NCBI RefSeq assembly: GCF_018760785.1
Contig: NZ_JAHHZO010000003.1
Span: 124,001-188,000 of the forward strand
Origin: Rhizobium sp. CSW-27
Lineage (GTDB): Bacteria > Pseudomonadota > Alphaproteobacteria > Rhizobiales > Rhizobiaceae
Reading direction: 5' to 3'
Length of the DNA stretch: 64,000 nt
A program made the position numbers and the translations under genes. Shown piece by piece: positions 24,357 to 33,937 of this stretch. Every line of letters begins with the position of its first letter. Position 1 is the first letter of the stretch. The notes under the pieces were generated by a model. That model worked only from the letters and a program-made list of their open reading frames with translations. It did not search any database and was not told the origin of the DNA.

Positions 24357-25371
24357 TTTTTCCTACACCCGCGCACGCTCGGCCGATGAGGCCCGTGCCT
24401 CCGTCGCAGCACAGCAGGGCACGGCACTGCTGGCCGGCGGCACCACCTTGCTCGACCTCGCCAAATGCGGGGTCGAACGACCGGACAGCGTCATCGACAT
24501 CAGCCATCTGGACGGGCTGTCCGGCATTGCGGTGGATGGCAGCGGCGCCAGCATCGGTGCGCTTGCGAAAATGAGCGCCGTCGCCGATCACGCGGACATC
24601 CGCGACGCCTTCCCGGCGATCGCGCTATCGCTGTCGCTCGCCGCTTCCCAGCAGTTGCGCAACATGGCCACCATCGGCGGCAATCTTCTGCAGAGGACCC
24701 GCTGTCCCTATTTCCGCGATCCCGCCACCTTTCCGGATTGCAACAAGCGTAATCCCGGCTCCGGCTGTGCGGCCATCGGCGGCGTGACCCGCAACCACGC
24801 CGTTCTCGGCACCAGCAGCCATTGCATCGCCACCTATCACGGCGATCTTGCCGTGGCGCTCGCGGCCTTCGATGCGGTGGTGCAGACCGACCGGCGGGAC
24901 ATAGCCATCGACGCCTTCTTCCTGACGCCGGACGACAGACCGGACCGGGAAACGGTGCTGGAGAAGGCCGAGATGATCACCGGCATCACCATTCCAGCAT
25001 CCATCGCCGCACGCCAGTCCACCTATCTGAAGGTCCGCGACCGGCAGTCCTACGAATTCGCCGCCGCGAGCGCCGCGATCGGTCTTGATCTGGAGGATGA
25101 CGGCGTCACCATCCGCGATCTGCGCGTGGCGCTCGGCGGTATCGCAACGAAGCCCTGGCGGGCCCGCAGCATCGAGGCCGGGCTCATCGGACGGGCGATC
25201 ACCCCGGAGATCGTCACCAGCGCCAGCCGCCTTGCCGTCGAAGGTGCCGTCTCGCAGGGCGGCAACCACTACAAGATCGAGCTTGCCCCGCGTGTCGTGG
25301 CCCGCGCCATTCTCACCGTTGCCGCGAGCCTCAATCCCGACCTGAACCCCGCTTTGGGAGAAACCGCATGA
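24349..25371 (+). CDS. Aldehyde oxidoreductase, FAD subunit (PaoB-like)
   Basis: Medium subunit of 340 residues in the CoxM/PaoB family. FAD-binding segments are LLAGGTTLLDLAKCG near residues 29-43 and NMATIGGNLLQRT near 105. A Cys-rich insert TRCPYFRDPATFPDCNK with a later SGCAAIGG resembles the extra [4Fe-4S] site of PaoB and 4-hydroxybenzoyl-CoA reductase, setting it apart from ordinary xanthine dehydrogenase FAD subunits. Its start overlaps the 2Fe-2S subunit and its stop overlaps the next start (ATGA), so the three genes are tightly coupled. Confidence 0.93.
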   Translation: MLDFSYTRARSADEARASVAAQQGTALLAGGTTLLDLAKCGVERPDSVIDISHLDGLSGIAVDGSGASIGALAKMSAVADHADIRDAFPAIALSLSLAASQQLRNMATIGGNLLQRTRCPYFRDPATFPDCNKRNPGSGCAAIGGVTRNHAVLGTSSHCIATYHGDLAVALAAFDAVVQTDRRDIAIDAFFLTPDDRPDRETVLEKAEMITGITIPASIAARQSTYLKVRDRQSYEFAAASAAIGLDLEDDGVTIRDLRVALGGIATKPWRARSIEAGLIGRAITPEIVTSASRLAVEGAVSQGGNHYKIELAPRVVARAILTVAASLNPDLNPALGETA

Positions 25372-27656
25372 CGATCATGGAACCCCGCAAACATGGCAGT
25401 TCCGCCGATGGGGCGGTGGGCGGGCGCCTGTCGCGTTTCGAAGGCCGCCTGAAGATAACAGGCGAGGCCGTCTATGCGCTGGAATATCCTGCAGAAAACC
25501 TCGCCCATGCCGTTCTGATCCAGAGCACGATTGCCGCCGGCCGCGTCACCGCCGTGGCGGTTGACGAGGCGCTCGCCGCACCGGGCGTGCTGATGGTACT
25601 GACACCGGACGAGGATCTCGGCCTCATGGTGTCCGCCGACTGGCAGGGCAACCGGCCGGAGGAGAAGCCCTACCATCCTTTGCCGCGCGAGGTGCAATTC
25701 AACGGCCAATCCATCGTGGCCGTGATTGCCGAAAGCCGCGAGCAGGCAGAGGAAGCCGCCCGCCTGGTGCGCATCACCTATGAGGAGCAGCAGGGCGTGG
25801 CGAGCCTCGACGACCCGAAGGCGGGCGAGGGCAAGCTGCTGGAACAGTTGAGCGTTGCCTGGGGTGATGCGCAGGCGGCACTCGCCCGCTCTCCGGTGCG
25901 GATCGAAGGAACCTATCGCACGCCGCGCGAATACCACTGCGCCATGGAACCGCACGGCCTCACCGCCGCCTGGCAGGGCGATCAGCTGACCATCTGGGAA
26001 CCCAGCCAGTGGTCGCATGGCATGGCCCGCATGTATGCCGAATGGTTTTCGCTGCCGGTCGAGAATGTGCGCATCATTTCGCCCTTCATCGGTGGCGGCT
26101 TCGGCTCCAAGGGCCAGCCGCTCGCCTTTGGGGCGGTGGCCGTCGCGGCTGCCTGCAGGCTCGGGCGGCCGGTGCGTCTGGCAGTGACACGGCCACAGAA
26201 CTTCACCAGCTATGGCGGACGTGCCGCGACACGCCAGACGATCGCGCTTGGAGCAACCGAGGATGGCATCCTGCAGGCCATCGTCCATCGGGGCGCCAGC
26301 GAAACCTCGGTCTATGCCGATGTGCCGGAACAGACCGGCGCCGCCACGCCGATCCTCTACAAGGTGGAGAACTTCTCCTCCGAATCCCGGGTGGTGCCGG
26401 TCAACACCGTCAGCCCCGGCGCGCTGCGCGGTCCTGGCAAGAACCCGAGCGCTTTTGGCATCGAATGCGCGATGGAGGAACTTGCCTACGCGCTTGGCAT
26501 GGATCCGCTTGAGCTGCGGCTGAAGAATTACGCCGACCGCGACTACCAGTCCGGCAAGCCCTGGTCGACGCGCATGCTGCGCGAGGCGCTGACGCAGGGC
26601 GCCGAAGCCTTCGGCTGGGCAAGGCGCAGCGCCGCACCGCGCTCGATGCGCCGGGGCGGGAAACTCATCGGCTGGGGCATCGGCTGCGGCACATTCCCGG
26701 TGATCCGGGCGCCGAGCGAGGCGATGATCCGCATTCTCGCCAATGGCCGCGTGCAGGTGGTGAGCGGCTCGATCGACATGGGGCAGGGGACCTATACCAT
26801 CCTCGCCCAGACGGCGTCGGAAGCGCTCGGCGTCCCGGTGGAGCAGGTGGATGTGGTGCTCGGTGATTCCAGACTGCCGGGAGCCGCGATTGCCGGCGGC
26901 TCCATGCTGGCAGGGTCCATCACGGGGGCCGTGCACAAGGCAGCGCTTGCCGCACGCGACGAGCTGATCGGTCTTGCGCTCGGCGAAGCGGGCTCCCCCT
27001 TCCGCAATACCGGTGCCAACACGCTCGCGATCAGCGAGGGCAGGATTTCGGCGCGCGAAGACGGTCCGTCTCTCCCCCTGTCGCAGTTGATGGCAGCCAT
27101 TGGTCGCGAGGAGATCGAGGTCCGGCGCAACACGCTGTCCGACGACGCGCAAAGCGTCGAGGACCAGAACAAGGCCTGGACAACCATGTCGCGCGTGCAG
27201 GGGCCGACGATGGGCGATTATTCCATGCACAGCTGGTGCGCCCATTTTGCCGAGGTGGAGGTGGACGAGGATTTCGGCACCGTGCGCGTATCCCGCATGG
27301 TCTCCGCCTTCGATTGCGGCCGCCTCTACAATCCGAAGCTGGTGGAAAGCCAGTGGCGCGGCGGCATCATCATGGGCATCGGTCAGGCACTGCTGGAGGA
27401 AGGGGTGGTCGATCCGCGCAATGGCCGTACGATGAACGCCAATCTCGGCGACTACCTCGTGCCGACCAATGCCGACATTCCGGATCTTCAGGTCATTTCC
27501 GTCGGCGTGCCGGACCTGAATGCATCCGCGCTCGGCGGCAAGGGCGTTGGCGAAGTCGGCATCGTCGGCGTGGCGCCTGCCATTGCCAACGCGGTGTTCC
27601 ACGCCACCGGAAAGCGCGTCCGCGACCTGCCGATCACGCTCGAAAAGCTGATCTGA
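25368..27656 (+). CDS. Aldehyde oxidoreductase, molybdenum cofactor subunit (PaoC-like)
   Basis: Large catalytic subunit of 762 residues of the xanthine oxidase family. The molybdopterin segments are GGGFGSKGQPLAFGA near residue 240, ALRGPGKNPSAFG near 350 and SGSIDMGQGTYT near 467. The base Glu is Glu729 in GKGVGEVGIVG. Length and partners match PaoABC, which oxidises aromatic and other aldehydes and uses a cytosine dinucleotide cofactor. No maturation gene (PaoD/MocA-like) is seen in this window. The physiological substrate is unknown; release from TetR repression by an aldehyde is a reasonable guess. The gene ends at a strong terminator. Confidence 0.94.
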   Translation: MTIMEPRKHGSSADGAVGGRLSRFEGRLKITGEAVYALEYPAENLAHAVLIQSTIAAGRVTAVAVDEALAAPGVLMVLTPDEDLGLMVSADWQGNRPEEKPYHPLPREVQFNGQSIVAVIAESREQAEEAARLVRITYEEQQGVASLDDPKAGEGKLLEQLSVAWGDAQAALARSPVRIEGTYRTPREYHCAMEPHGLTAAWQGDQLTIWEPSQWSHGMARMYAEWFSLPVENVRIISPFIGGGFGSKGQPLAFGAVAVAAACRLGRPVRLAVTRPQNFTSYGGRAATRQTIALGATEDGILQAIVHRGASETSVYADVPEQTGAATPILYKVENFSSESRVVPVNTVSPGALRGPGKNPSAFGIECAMEELAYALGMDPLELRLKNYADRDYQSGKPWSTRMLREALTQGAEAFGWARRSAAPRSMRRGGKLIGWGIGCGTFPVIRAPSEAMIRILANGRVQVVSGSIDMGQGTYTILAQTASEALGVPVEQVDVVLGDSRLPGAAIAGGSMLAGSITGAVHKAALAARDELIGLALGEAGSPFRNTGANTLAISEGRISAREDGPSLPLSQLMAAIGREEIEVRRNTLSDDAQSVEDQNKAWTTMSRVQGPTMGDYSMHSWCAHFAEVEVDEDFGTVRVSRMVSAFDCGRLYNPKLVESQWRGGIIMGIGQALLEEGVVDPRNGRTMNANLGDYLVPTNADIPDLQVISVGVPDLNASALGGKGVGEVGIVGVAPAIANAVFHATGKRVRDLPITLEKLI

Positions 27657-27660
27657 CGCC

Positions 27661-27708
27661 TTTTGCGACGCGCGCCGGCGGGCAGGTTCCGCCGGCGCCT
27701 TCGCAAAA
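27661..27708. terminator. Bidirectional terminator between oxidoreductase and lysR genes
   Basis: Nested perfect stems TTTTGCGA/TCGCAAAA and GCGCCGGCGG/CCGCCGGCGC with a 7-base loop. T-runs are available in both directions, between two converging genes. Confidence 0.85.
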
Positions 27709-27735
27709 CGGCGTTCACATGACGAGTGAAAGCTC

Positions 27736-28629
27736 TCAGCCCGGCGCGTCCCGCCATTGCGCGGCGTCCAGCAGCGTGCGGATCAGCGGGTTGGGAAAGC
27801 GCCGCTTCACCTGCACCGCATAGAAGTTCTCCACCATGCCCGGCAGCGTATCGAGTTCGGCCAGCATGCCGTTCTGCAGTTCCTGCTGCACGACAATCGG
27901 CGGCATCACCGCAAGACCGAGTCCGGAGCGGGCGAGCAGACGCATCATCGCCATGTCCTCCACCTCCGCCGCCACCTGCGGGGTGACGCCAAGGCGGGCC
28001 GCCAGCGCCTCGAACTGCAGGCGCACGCCGCTTTCCATCGTCGGCAGGATCATCGGATGCGTGGCCAGCATGGTCGCAAGATCCTGCTTTTCCACCGCCA
28101 GATCCGGCGCACCGATCAGGGCAACGCGCTGCTGCGACAGGTGATCCGAGACGAAGGGCGTCACGGCATCGGCCGCCGGCGGCTGCGTCAGGAGAACGAT
28201 ATCGAGATTGAGTGTCTCCAGCGCCCCGAGAAGCTCCGCCGTGCTGCCGGAGCGCAGAATCAGTTCCACATCGGGCCGGCCGATCAGGGGACGCACGAAC
28301 TCCATCTGGAAATTGCGCGACAGCGTGGCGAGCGCGCCGATGCGGATCGCGCGTCGTGCCGACCCCGTCTGGCGCAGCGTTTCCAGCAGTTCCTCGCCGG
28401 TCGAGAAGATCGTATCGGCGTGGTCGAGTGCGATCCGCCCGGCCTCGGTCAGGTAGAGCTGGCGCCCGCGGCGTTCGAACAGCTGATGCCCGAGACGCTC
28501 CTCCAGCTGCTTGATCTGGATGGACAGAGCCGATTGCGACAGGTTCAGCCGCTCGGCCGCACGGGTCAGGTTTCCGTCATGCGCAACGGCCCGGAAGTAA
28601 CGCAGGTGATGATAGTTCAGCTCGCTCAT
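27736..28629 (-). CDS. LysR-family transcriptional regulator of the dab operon
   Basis: LysR-type regulator of 297 residues. The winged helix-turn-helix covers residues 1-62 (YHHLRYFRAVAHDGNLTRAA, then LNLSQSALSIQIKQLEERLG), and the effector domain runs from about residue 93 (RRAIRIGALATLSRNFQMEF). It diverges from dabB, with a perfect inverted repeat just before its own start codon. LysR genes often sit beside dabAB and NuoL-like/DUF2309 pairs, so control of inorganic-carbon uptake is likely. Its inducing signal is unknown. Confidence 0.92.
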   Translation of the reverse strand: MSELNYHHLRYFRAVAHDGNLTRAAERLNLSQSALSIQIKQLEERLGHQLFERRGRQLYLTEAGRIALDHADTIFSTGEELLETLRQTGSARRAIRIGALATLSRNFQMEFVRPLIGRPDVELILRSGSTAELLGALETLNLDIVLLTQPPAADAVTPFVSDHLSQQRVALIGAPDLAVEKQDLATMLATHPMILPTMESGVRLQFEALAARLGVTPQVAAEVEDMAMMRLLARSGLGLAVMPPIVVQQELQNGMLAELDTLPGMVENFYAVQVKRRFPNPLIRTLLDAAQWRDAPG

Positions 28630-28648
28630 CGTTCTATTTTATAGAACG
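28630..28648. promoter_or_regulatory. LysR-type operator in the lysR-dabB promoter
   Basis: Perfect inverted repeat CGTTCTAT-TTT-ATAGAACG directly abutting the lysR start codon and 81 bp before dabB. This is a standard layout for an autoregulatory LysR site. Confidence 0.7.
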
Positions 28649-28728
28649 AAAATGCAAGAACAATGAATTTTTATCCGGTTTTTGCAGGTGCTAACTCCTG
28701 CGGCACCGAACGAACGGCTGGAGTTCCC

Positions 28729-30297
28729 ATGATCTACGCCCTTGCACTGTTACCCTCCGCGCTCTTTCTGCTGGCGGCCGGCACTGCTTTCGCAAGCCGC
28801 CCGATGCGCCCGCGCGGCGCGCTGCTGATCGTCAATCTGCTGGCACTTTCCGCCCTTTGTGCGGCGCTCGCCACCACAGTTGCGCTTGCTCTCTACGGGC
28901 CCGGCACCAGCCCGCACCTCGGCACGGAGCTTGTTGGCTTCGCGGGGCGACTCGACCTCGTCAGCGCCGTCATGCTGCTGCTCGTCAGCTTCATCGGCTG
29001 GGTGGTGCTGCGCTACAGCGCGACCTATCTGGATGGCGAGGCGCGGCAGGGACCGTTCACCGGCTGGATGAGCGCAACACTCGCCGCCGTCTCGCTGCTG
29101 GTCGTTTCGGCCACGCTTCTCCAGTTCGCGCTGGCCTGGATCGCCTCCAGCCTCTTCCTGCATCGGCTTCTGGTCTTTTATCCCGAACGGGCTGCCGCCC
29201 GGCGCGCCGCACACAAGAAGTTCCTCATCTCCCGGCTGGGGGATGCAGCCCTTGTCTCCGCCGCCCTGCTGCTCGCATTGGCCTATGGTACGGGCGATAT
29301 CCAGACGATCCTCAGCGAAGCGCGAGACGGGGTTGCCCCGGTGACGGCGCTCGTCGCCGCCGGCCTTCTGGCGCTCGCCGCCGTGCTGAAGTCCGCGCAG
29401 TTTCCGATGCATGGCTGGCTGACGGAAGTGATGGAAGCGCCGACGCCAGTCTCCGCGCTGCTGCATGCCGGCGTCGTCAATGCCGGCGGCTTCCTGCTGA
29501 TCCGCTTCGCCGATGTGATGCTGAACGCACCGATCGTGCTTGCGGTGCTGGTGATGATCGGCGGCTTCACGGCCATGTTCGGTGGCCTGGTGATGCTGAC
29601 GCAGAGCGCGGTGAAGACCTCGCTCGGCTGGTCCACCATCGCCCAGATGGGTTTCATGATCCTGCAATGCGGGCTGGCGCTCTTCCCGATCGCGCTGCTG
29701 CACATCGTGGCGCATTCGCTCTACAAGGCACATGCCTTCCTCTCCTCCGGCAGTGCCGTCGAGGCGGTGATGGCAACCCGGCGGCCGGGTCCGGTCGCCA
29801 TTCCCGATGGCTGGGCGGTCGCCCGCGCCTTCCTGCTGGCACTCGTGATCTATGGCGTCATCGGCTTCCTGTTCGGCTTCTGGCACAAGCCGCCGCAGGC
29901 GCTCGCGCTCGGCGCCATCCTCATATTCGGCGTTGCCTATCTGGTGGCCCAGGGCTTTGCCGATGCGGCTCCATGGGCGCTCACCTGGCGCACCTCGCTC
30001 TATGCGGTGGCAACGGCAACCGGCTATTTCGGCCTGCAATGGGCCGCCTATCGCGTGATGGCCGGCACTCTGCCCGTCACCCCATCCCCCGGACATCTCG
30101 AATGGAGCCTGATGATCCTCTGCGTCACCTCTTTCGGCGTGGTGGCCGTCACCCAGTCGCTCTTCCCGCTCTGGGCCCATCATCCGGCAACGGCAGGCCT
30201 GCGCGTCCACCTCGCCAACGGCCTTTATATCAACGCCCTCCTCGATCGCCTGCTCGGAAACTTCCGGGTGCAGGCTCCGACCCTTGCCAAGGAATAA
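28729..30297 (+). CDS. dabB: DabB, proton-conducting subunit of the DAC inorganic-carbon pump
   Basis: Multi-pass membrane protein of 522 residues, homologous to NuoL/MrpA antiporter subunits. The start [18 protein letters not shown] has CTGGAG upstream. The core antiporter motif is [39 protein letters not shown] (about residues 220-255), with conserved Lys, His and Glu for proton transfer. It is followed after 4 bp by dabA. In the described DAC system DabB couples proton-motive force to the carbonic-anhydrase-like DabA, accumulating bicarbonate in the cytoplasm. In a heterotroph this would support anaplerosis at low carbon dioxide. Confidence 0.9.
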   Translation: MIYALALLPSALFLLAAGTAFASRPMRPRGALLIVNLLALSALCAALATTVALALYGPGTSPHLGTELVGFAGRLDLVSAVMLLLVSFIGWVVLRYSATYLDGEARQGPFTGWMSATLAAVSLLVVSATLLQFALAWIASSLFLHRLLVFYPERAAARRAAHKKFLISRLGDAALVSAALLLALAYGTGDIQTILSEARDGVAPVTALVAAGLLALAAVLKSAQFPMHGWLTEVMEAPTPVSALLHAGVVNAGGFLLIRFADVMLNAPIVLAVLVMIGGFTAMFGGLVMLTQSAVKTSLGWSTIAQMGFMILQCGLALFPIALLHIVAHSLYKAHAFLSSGSAVEAVMATRRPGPVAIPDGWAVARAFLLALVIYGVIGFLFGFWHKPPQALALGAILIFGVAYLVAQGFADAAPWALTWRTSLYAVATATGYFGLQWAAYRVMAGTLPVTPSPGHLEWSLMILCVTSFGVVAVTQSLFPLWAHHPATAGLRVHLANGLYINALLDRLLGNFRVQAPTLAKE

Positions 30298-30301
30298 AGC
30301 C

Positions 30302-32716
30302 ATGGATCACATCTCCGCTCCGGTCCCCCTGCAGGCAGCCGATCTCGCGCCCGCGATCCGCGCCGCGATTGATGCCATCCCGCCGGCATGGCCACTGGCG
30401 GCAACCGTCGCCGTCAACCCCTTCCTCGGCCAGACCGATCATCGCCTCACCGCCACCGCCGAACAGATCGGCAGGCTGACCGGCGCCAGCATCGCCATGC
30501 CGCGCCGCTGGTATGGCGCAAAGCTTGCCGATGGCACCATCACGGAGGCTGATCTTGCCGATGCGCTGTCAGAAAGCGCGCTTGCCATCCCCGTGCAGGC
30601 GCTGAAGCAGGCCGTGCTGGAAGATGTCGCCGCGCCTGCCGCCATCCCGACCGTTGCCGATCTTGCCCGGGATATCTCGGGGCTCGATTGGCCGCGGCTG
30701 GTCGAGGACAGGATCGGCGCCTTCGCCGCCGGCCATTTCGACGAGGGGCAGGCGCTGTGGACCGCACCGCGTGGCCAGAGCCTCTATGCCGCCTGGCGCA
30801 TCTATGCCCGGCATGACCTGACACCCGAAATTGCCGGGCTGCAGGGCTTTGCGCAGACGGTCGCCGATCTGCCCCGCACGTCCATCCGCGCGATTGCCGT
30901 CGCGGCCGAAACCCTCGGCTTCGGCCGGAAGCCGGGCTCCTACTTCCACCAGTTGCTGCTCGGCCTTGGCGGCTGGGCGCAATATGCGCGGCATCGCCTG
31001 TGGACGGCCGAACTGGCCGGTGAGACCGACGAGAGCCTCGGCGATCTCCTCGCCATCCGGCTGGCCTTCGAGGAGGCGCTGTTCCGCCAGTACGCACCGG
31101 CGATTGCACCTGCATGGCAGGCGGCGCTTGCCGCGCATCGCGCGCCGGTCGTGGCCGGCCTCGACAGGCAGATCGACGCGGTGCTGCAGGTCGCGGCGGA
31201 ACGGTCCGAACAGCGGCGGTTGGCAAAGCTGTTGGCGCAGACCCGGCTGCCGGCTCGGACGCCTGATGGCGAGAGCGCACGTCCCGCCGTACAGGCTGCC
31301 TTCTGCATCGACGTGCGGTCGGAAGTGTTTCGCCGCGCGCTGGAAAGCGCCGATCCGGGCATCCGCACCCTCGGCTTCGCCGGCTTCTTCGGCCTTGGTG
31401 CCTCCCATCGCGACCAGGCGTCCGATCTCGCGGAACATCGGCTGCCGGTACTGCTGAAGCCCGGCCTGTTCAGTTGCGCGGAAGTCAGCGCGGCGGAGGA
31501 TCGCGAGGCACGCATCCAGTCCCGCGCCGTGCGTGCCTTCGGGCGGTTCAAGCAGGCGGCCGTCTCCTCCTTCGCCTTCGTGGAAGCGATGGGGCCGGTC
31601 TATGGAGCCAAGCTGCTGGCCGGCAGCCTTCGGCTTTCCAGCGCGAAGGCACGCCACGCCGCAAAGCCGCAGCTTGTGGATAAACCTGGACTCCCGCAGA
31701 AAATTGCCATGGCATCCACCGTGCTGCGGGCCATGTCGCTGACGCAGAACTTTGCGCGGATCGTCCTTTTGTGCGGCCATGGCGCGTCGGTCACCAACAA
31801 TCCGCTTGCCAGCGCGCTTCAATGCGGCGCCTGCGGCGGCCATGCCGGCGATGTCAATGCGCGCCTGCTGGCCTCGCTGCTGAACGAGACCGAGGTGCGC
31901 GAGGGGCTGGCAGCGCAGGGGATCACGGTGCCTGATGATACCCTTTTCCTTGCCGGCCTGCACGACACCACGACGGATGCAGTGACTGTCTATGAAGGCG
32001 ACGTGGACACCGCATTCCATGCGGATGACCTGACGCGGCTGACGAACTGGCTCGCCGCAGCCGGCAAACTGGCTCGAGCCGAACGGGCGATACGCCTGCC
32101 GAATGCGACGGGGGGCTCGATTGCCGTCCGCAGCCGCGACTGGGCGGAAGTGCGCCCGGAGTGGGGCCTTGCCGGCTGCTCCGCCTTCATCGCCGCGCCA
32201 CGTGCCAGGACTGCCGGCCTCTCGCTCGACGGTCGTTCCTTCCTGCATGATTACGTCTGGCGGCAGGACGAAGGGTTCCGGGTGCTGGAACTGATCCTGA
32301 CGGCGCCGGTGGTGGTGGCAAGCTGGATCAGCCTGCAGTATTTCGGCTCGGCCGCCGCGCCGTCGCTGTTCGGATCGGGCAACAAGCTGCTGCACAATGT
32401 CGTGGGCGGCATCGGCGTGCTGGAGGGCAATGGCGGTGTGCTGCGGGCAGGTCTTGCCTGGCAGTCCGTGCATGATGGCGAGCGCTTCTCGCATGATCCG
32501 CTGCGGCTGTCGGTCATCATCGAGGCGCCGGGGGAAGCGATCAACGCCATCCTCGCGCGCCACCCACAGGTCAAGGCCCTGTTCGACAACGGCTGGCTGT
32601 CGCTGTTCATCCTTGATGAGGCGGGCCGGATGACGGAACGTTATGCGGGCGATCTTGCCTGGGTGCCGTTCGCGGCAGAAGGCGCGACACCTTGTCGTCT
32701 GAAGGCAGCGGGCTGA
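30302..32716 (+). CDS. dabA: DabA, zinc vectorial carbonic-anhydrase-like subunit (DUF2309)
   Basis: Soluble or peripheral 804-residue protein. The start [14 protein letters not shown] has AAGGAA upstream. The Zn/active-site set is complete: Cys335 and Asp337 in [14 protein letters not shown], His493 in [11 protein letters not shown] and Cys508 in [12 protein letters not shown]. Their spacings (2 and 15 residues) equal those I recall for Halothiobacillus DabA (Cys351/Asp353, His524/Cys539). [12 protein letters not shown] near residue 38 is also typical. It hydrates carbon dioxide in a direction coupled to DabB. The gene ends the operon; no terminator is obvious. Confidence 0.92.
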   Translation: MDHISAPVPLQAADLAPAIRAAIDAIPPAWPLAATVAVNPFLGQTDHRLTATAEQIGRLTGASIAMPRRWYGAKLADGTITEADLADALSESALAIPVQALKQAVLEDVAAPAAIPTVADLARDISGLDWPRLVEDRIGAFAAGHFDEGQALWTAPRGQSLYAAWRIYARHDLTPEIAGLQGFAQTVADLPRTSIRAIAVAAETLGFGRKPGSYFHQLLLGLGGWAQYARHRLWTAELAGETDESLGDLLAIRLAFEEALFRQYAPAIAPAWQAALAAHRAPVVAGLDRQIDAVLQVAAERSEQRRLAKLLAQTRLPARTPDGESARPAVQAAFCIDVRSEVFRRALESADPGIRTLGFAGFFGLGASHRDQASDLAEHRLPVLLKPGLFSCAEVSAAEDREARIQSRAVRAFGRFKQAAVSSFAFVEAMGPVYGAKLLAGSLRLSSAKARHAAKPQLVDKPGLPQKIAMASTVLRAMSLTQNFARIVLLCGHGASVTNNPLASALQCGACGGHAGDVNARLLASLLNETEVREGLAAQGITVPDDTLFLAGLHDTTTDAVTVYEGDVDTAFHADDLTRLTNWLAAAGKLARAERAIRLPNATGGSIAVRSRDWAEVRPEWGLAGCSAFIAAPRARTAGLSLDGRSFLHDYVWRQDEGFRVLELILTAPVVVASWISLQYFGSAAAPSLFGSGNKLLHNVVGGIGVLEGNGGVLRAGLAWQSVHDGERFSHDPLRLSVIIEAPGEAINAILARHPQVKALFDNGWLSLFILDEAGRMTERYAGDLAWVPFAAEGATPCRLKAAG

Positions 32717-32734
32717 CGAATGAACCAGCCGAAG

Positions 32735-32752
32735 TGTCGCAGAAATGCGCCA
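32735..32752. promoter_or_regulatory. Inverted repeat upstream of the GAF-Fis regulator
   Basis: TGTCGCAG-AA-ATGCGCCA: left arm identical to, and right arm 6/8 like, the perfect repeat before the aldehyde dehydrogenase gene. It lies about 95 bp before the regulator start, suggesting autoregulation. Confidence 0.5.
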
Positions 32753-32846
32753 TTTCGGCCGGTCGATCCAACTGATATTTGTCAGGGCATCACCGCTCCT
32801 TCTATGCTAGCCTGTCAAAAGGCTGGAGATGCTTTGGGAGGAGCGG

Positions 32847-33803
32847 ATGCGGCGCGAACTCAGTCATTCCGATCTCGTCTACGAAACAGCGGCGCGATCA
32901 TCAGCGGTGGTCGCTTCGCCGGTTGCCGCCTCGTGGCGGCGCTGCCTTGATGTTTATCGGCTGGCACCGGAAAGGTCCGCCAAGCCGCAGCGGGTCGATG
33001 ACGCGCTGTTTCGGGAAGCACGGGACCGGATGGAGCGCCTCGTCGGCAGTTCGGCCGAGGAAGTCGACCGGCTCTATCAGACGGTTGGCAAGTCCGGTTG
33101 CTGCATCATCCTGTCCGATGCCCAGGGGATCGTGGTGGACAGGCGCGGCGCGCCCGGCGATGACGCGGATTTCCGGGCGCTCGGCCTCTGGCAGCAACAT
33201 AAGTGGAGCGAGGCCTGTGTCGGCACCAATGGCATCGGCACGGCGCTGGCGGACGAACGGCCCGTCATCATTCACCGCGACCAGCATTTTCTCAGCGCCA
33301 ATATCGGCCTGTCCTGCGCTACGGCACCGATCCGCGATCATCTGGGCCATGTCACGGCCGCCCTCGACGTTTCCACCTGCCGCAGCGATGTCAGCGAGAT
33401 GACGCTGTCGATGCTCTCGCAGGCCGTGCGGGAGGCGGCGATGCGCGTCGAGGCCAACCTGTTTCGCCAGGCCTTTTCCGGCGCGCGCATTCTGCTCGTG
33501 CCGCAGGCGAACGCGCTGACGGCGCTGCTTGCCGTCGATCAGGATGACCTCGTGATCGGCGCGACGCGGGCGGCGCGGCTGGCGCTGAAGCTGGACGACC
33601 AGCGCATTGCCCAGGGTGTGCCCGCCGCAGACGCGCTGCGCGAGGAGCGGGGAGACGGGGCGAGTGACCTGGACGATGCCGAACGGGCAGCGCTCCGCCG
33701 GGCCCTGTCCCGCACCAACGGCAATGTCTCCAAGGCTGCCGATGTGCTCGGCCTCAGCCGTGCCACCCTGCACCGCAAGCTGAAGCGCTTCAATCTGCAA
33801 TAG
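32847..33803 (+). CDS. GAF-domain/Fis-type HTH regulator (AcoR-like, no AAA+ domain)
   Basis: Regulator of 318 residues starting [20 protein letters not shown] after GGGAGGAGCGG; an ATG 18 bp earlier lacks room for a ribosome site. The N-terminal half resembles the sensory part of AcoR/AcxR-type activators, including [14 protein letters not shown] near residue 30 and a GAF domain with [20 protein letters not shown] and [19 protein letters not shown]. The C-terminus is a Fis helix-turn-helix ([20 protein letters not shown]). The AAA+ sigma-54 interaction domain between them is absent, so it cannot act as a standard sigma-54 activator. It precedes aldehyde dehydrogenase by 134 bp and probably controls it. 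Confidence 0.88.
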   Translation: MRRELSHSDLVYETAARSSAVVASPVAASWRRCLDVYRLAPERSAKPQRVDDALFREARDRMERLVGSSAEEVDRLYQTVGKSGCCIILSDAQGIVVDRRGAPGDDADFRALGLWQQHKWSEACVGTNGIGTALADERPVIIHRDQHFLSANIGLSCATAPIRDHLGHVTAALDVSTCRSDVSEMTLSMLSQAVREAAMRVEANLFRQAFSGARILLVPQANALTALLAVDQDDLVIGATRAARLALKLDDQRIAQGVPAADALREERGDGASDLDDAERAALRRALSRTNGNVSKAADVLGLSRATLHRKLKRFNLQ

Positions 33804-33814
33804 GCGGGCGGCGC

Positions 33815-33832
33815 TGTCGCAGGACTGCGACA
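33815..33832. promoter_or_regulatory. Perfect operator-like inverted repeat before aldehyde dehydrogenase
   Basis: TGTCGCAG-GA-CTGCGACA, 18 bp, in the 134-bp gap between the regulator and the dehydrogenase. A second hairpin GGAGCCC/GGGCTCC (33900-33919) lies just before the ribosome site GGGAGGA. No -24/-12 sigma-54 promoter was found here. Confidence 0.65.
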
Positions 33833-33937
33833 CTGTGCGGCGCAACATCGCCGCAGCAGGCTTCCGCCCGGCGAAGGACGGCGCAATCATCCTCCCATCG
33901 GAGCCCGAGGAGGGGCTCCCCAACCGGGAGGAAAACC

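Noticed and set aside
25269..27602. 777-codon open frame on the minus strand opposite the molybdenum subunit gene
   Set aside because: It mirrors a well-supported coding gene with complete cofactor motifs; in GC-rich DNA the antisense frame stays open by codon bias, and its translation matches no protein family.
28750..30303. 517-codon minus-strand frame opposite dabB
   Set aside because: dabB has the full antiporter motif set; the antisense product is low-complexity and charged.
33804..33937. Sigma-54 promoter before the aldehyde dehydrogenase gene
   Set aside because: Expected for an AcoR-type system, but no TGGC-N8-TGC-like element at the right spacing was found, and the regulator lacks the AAA+ domain.
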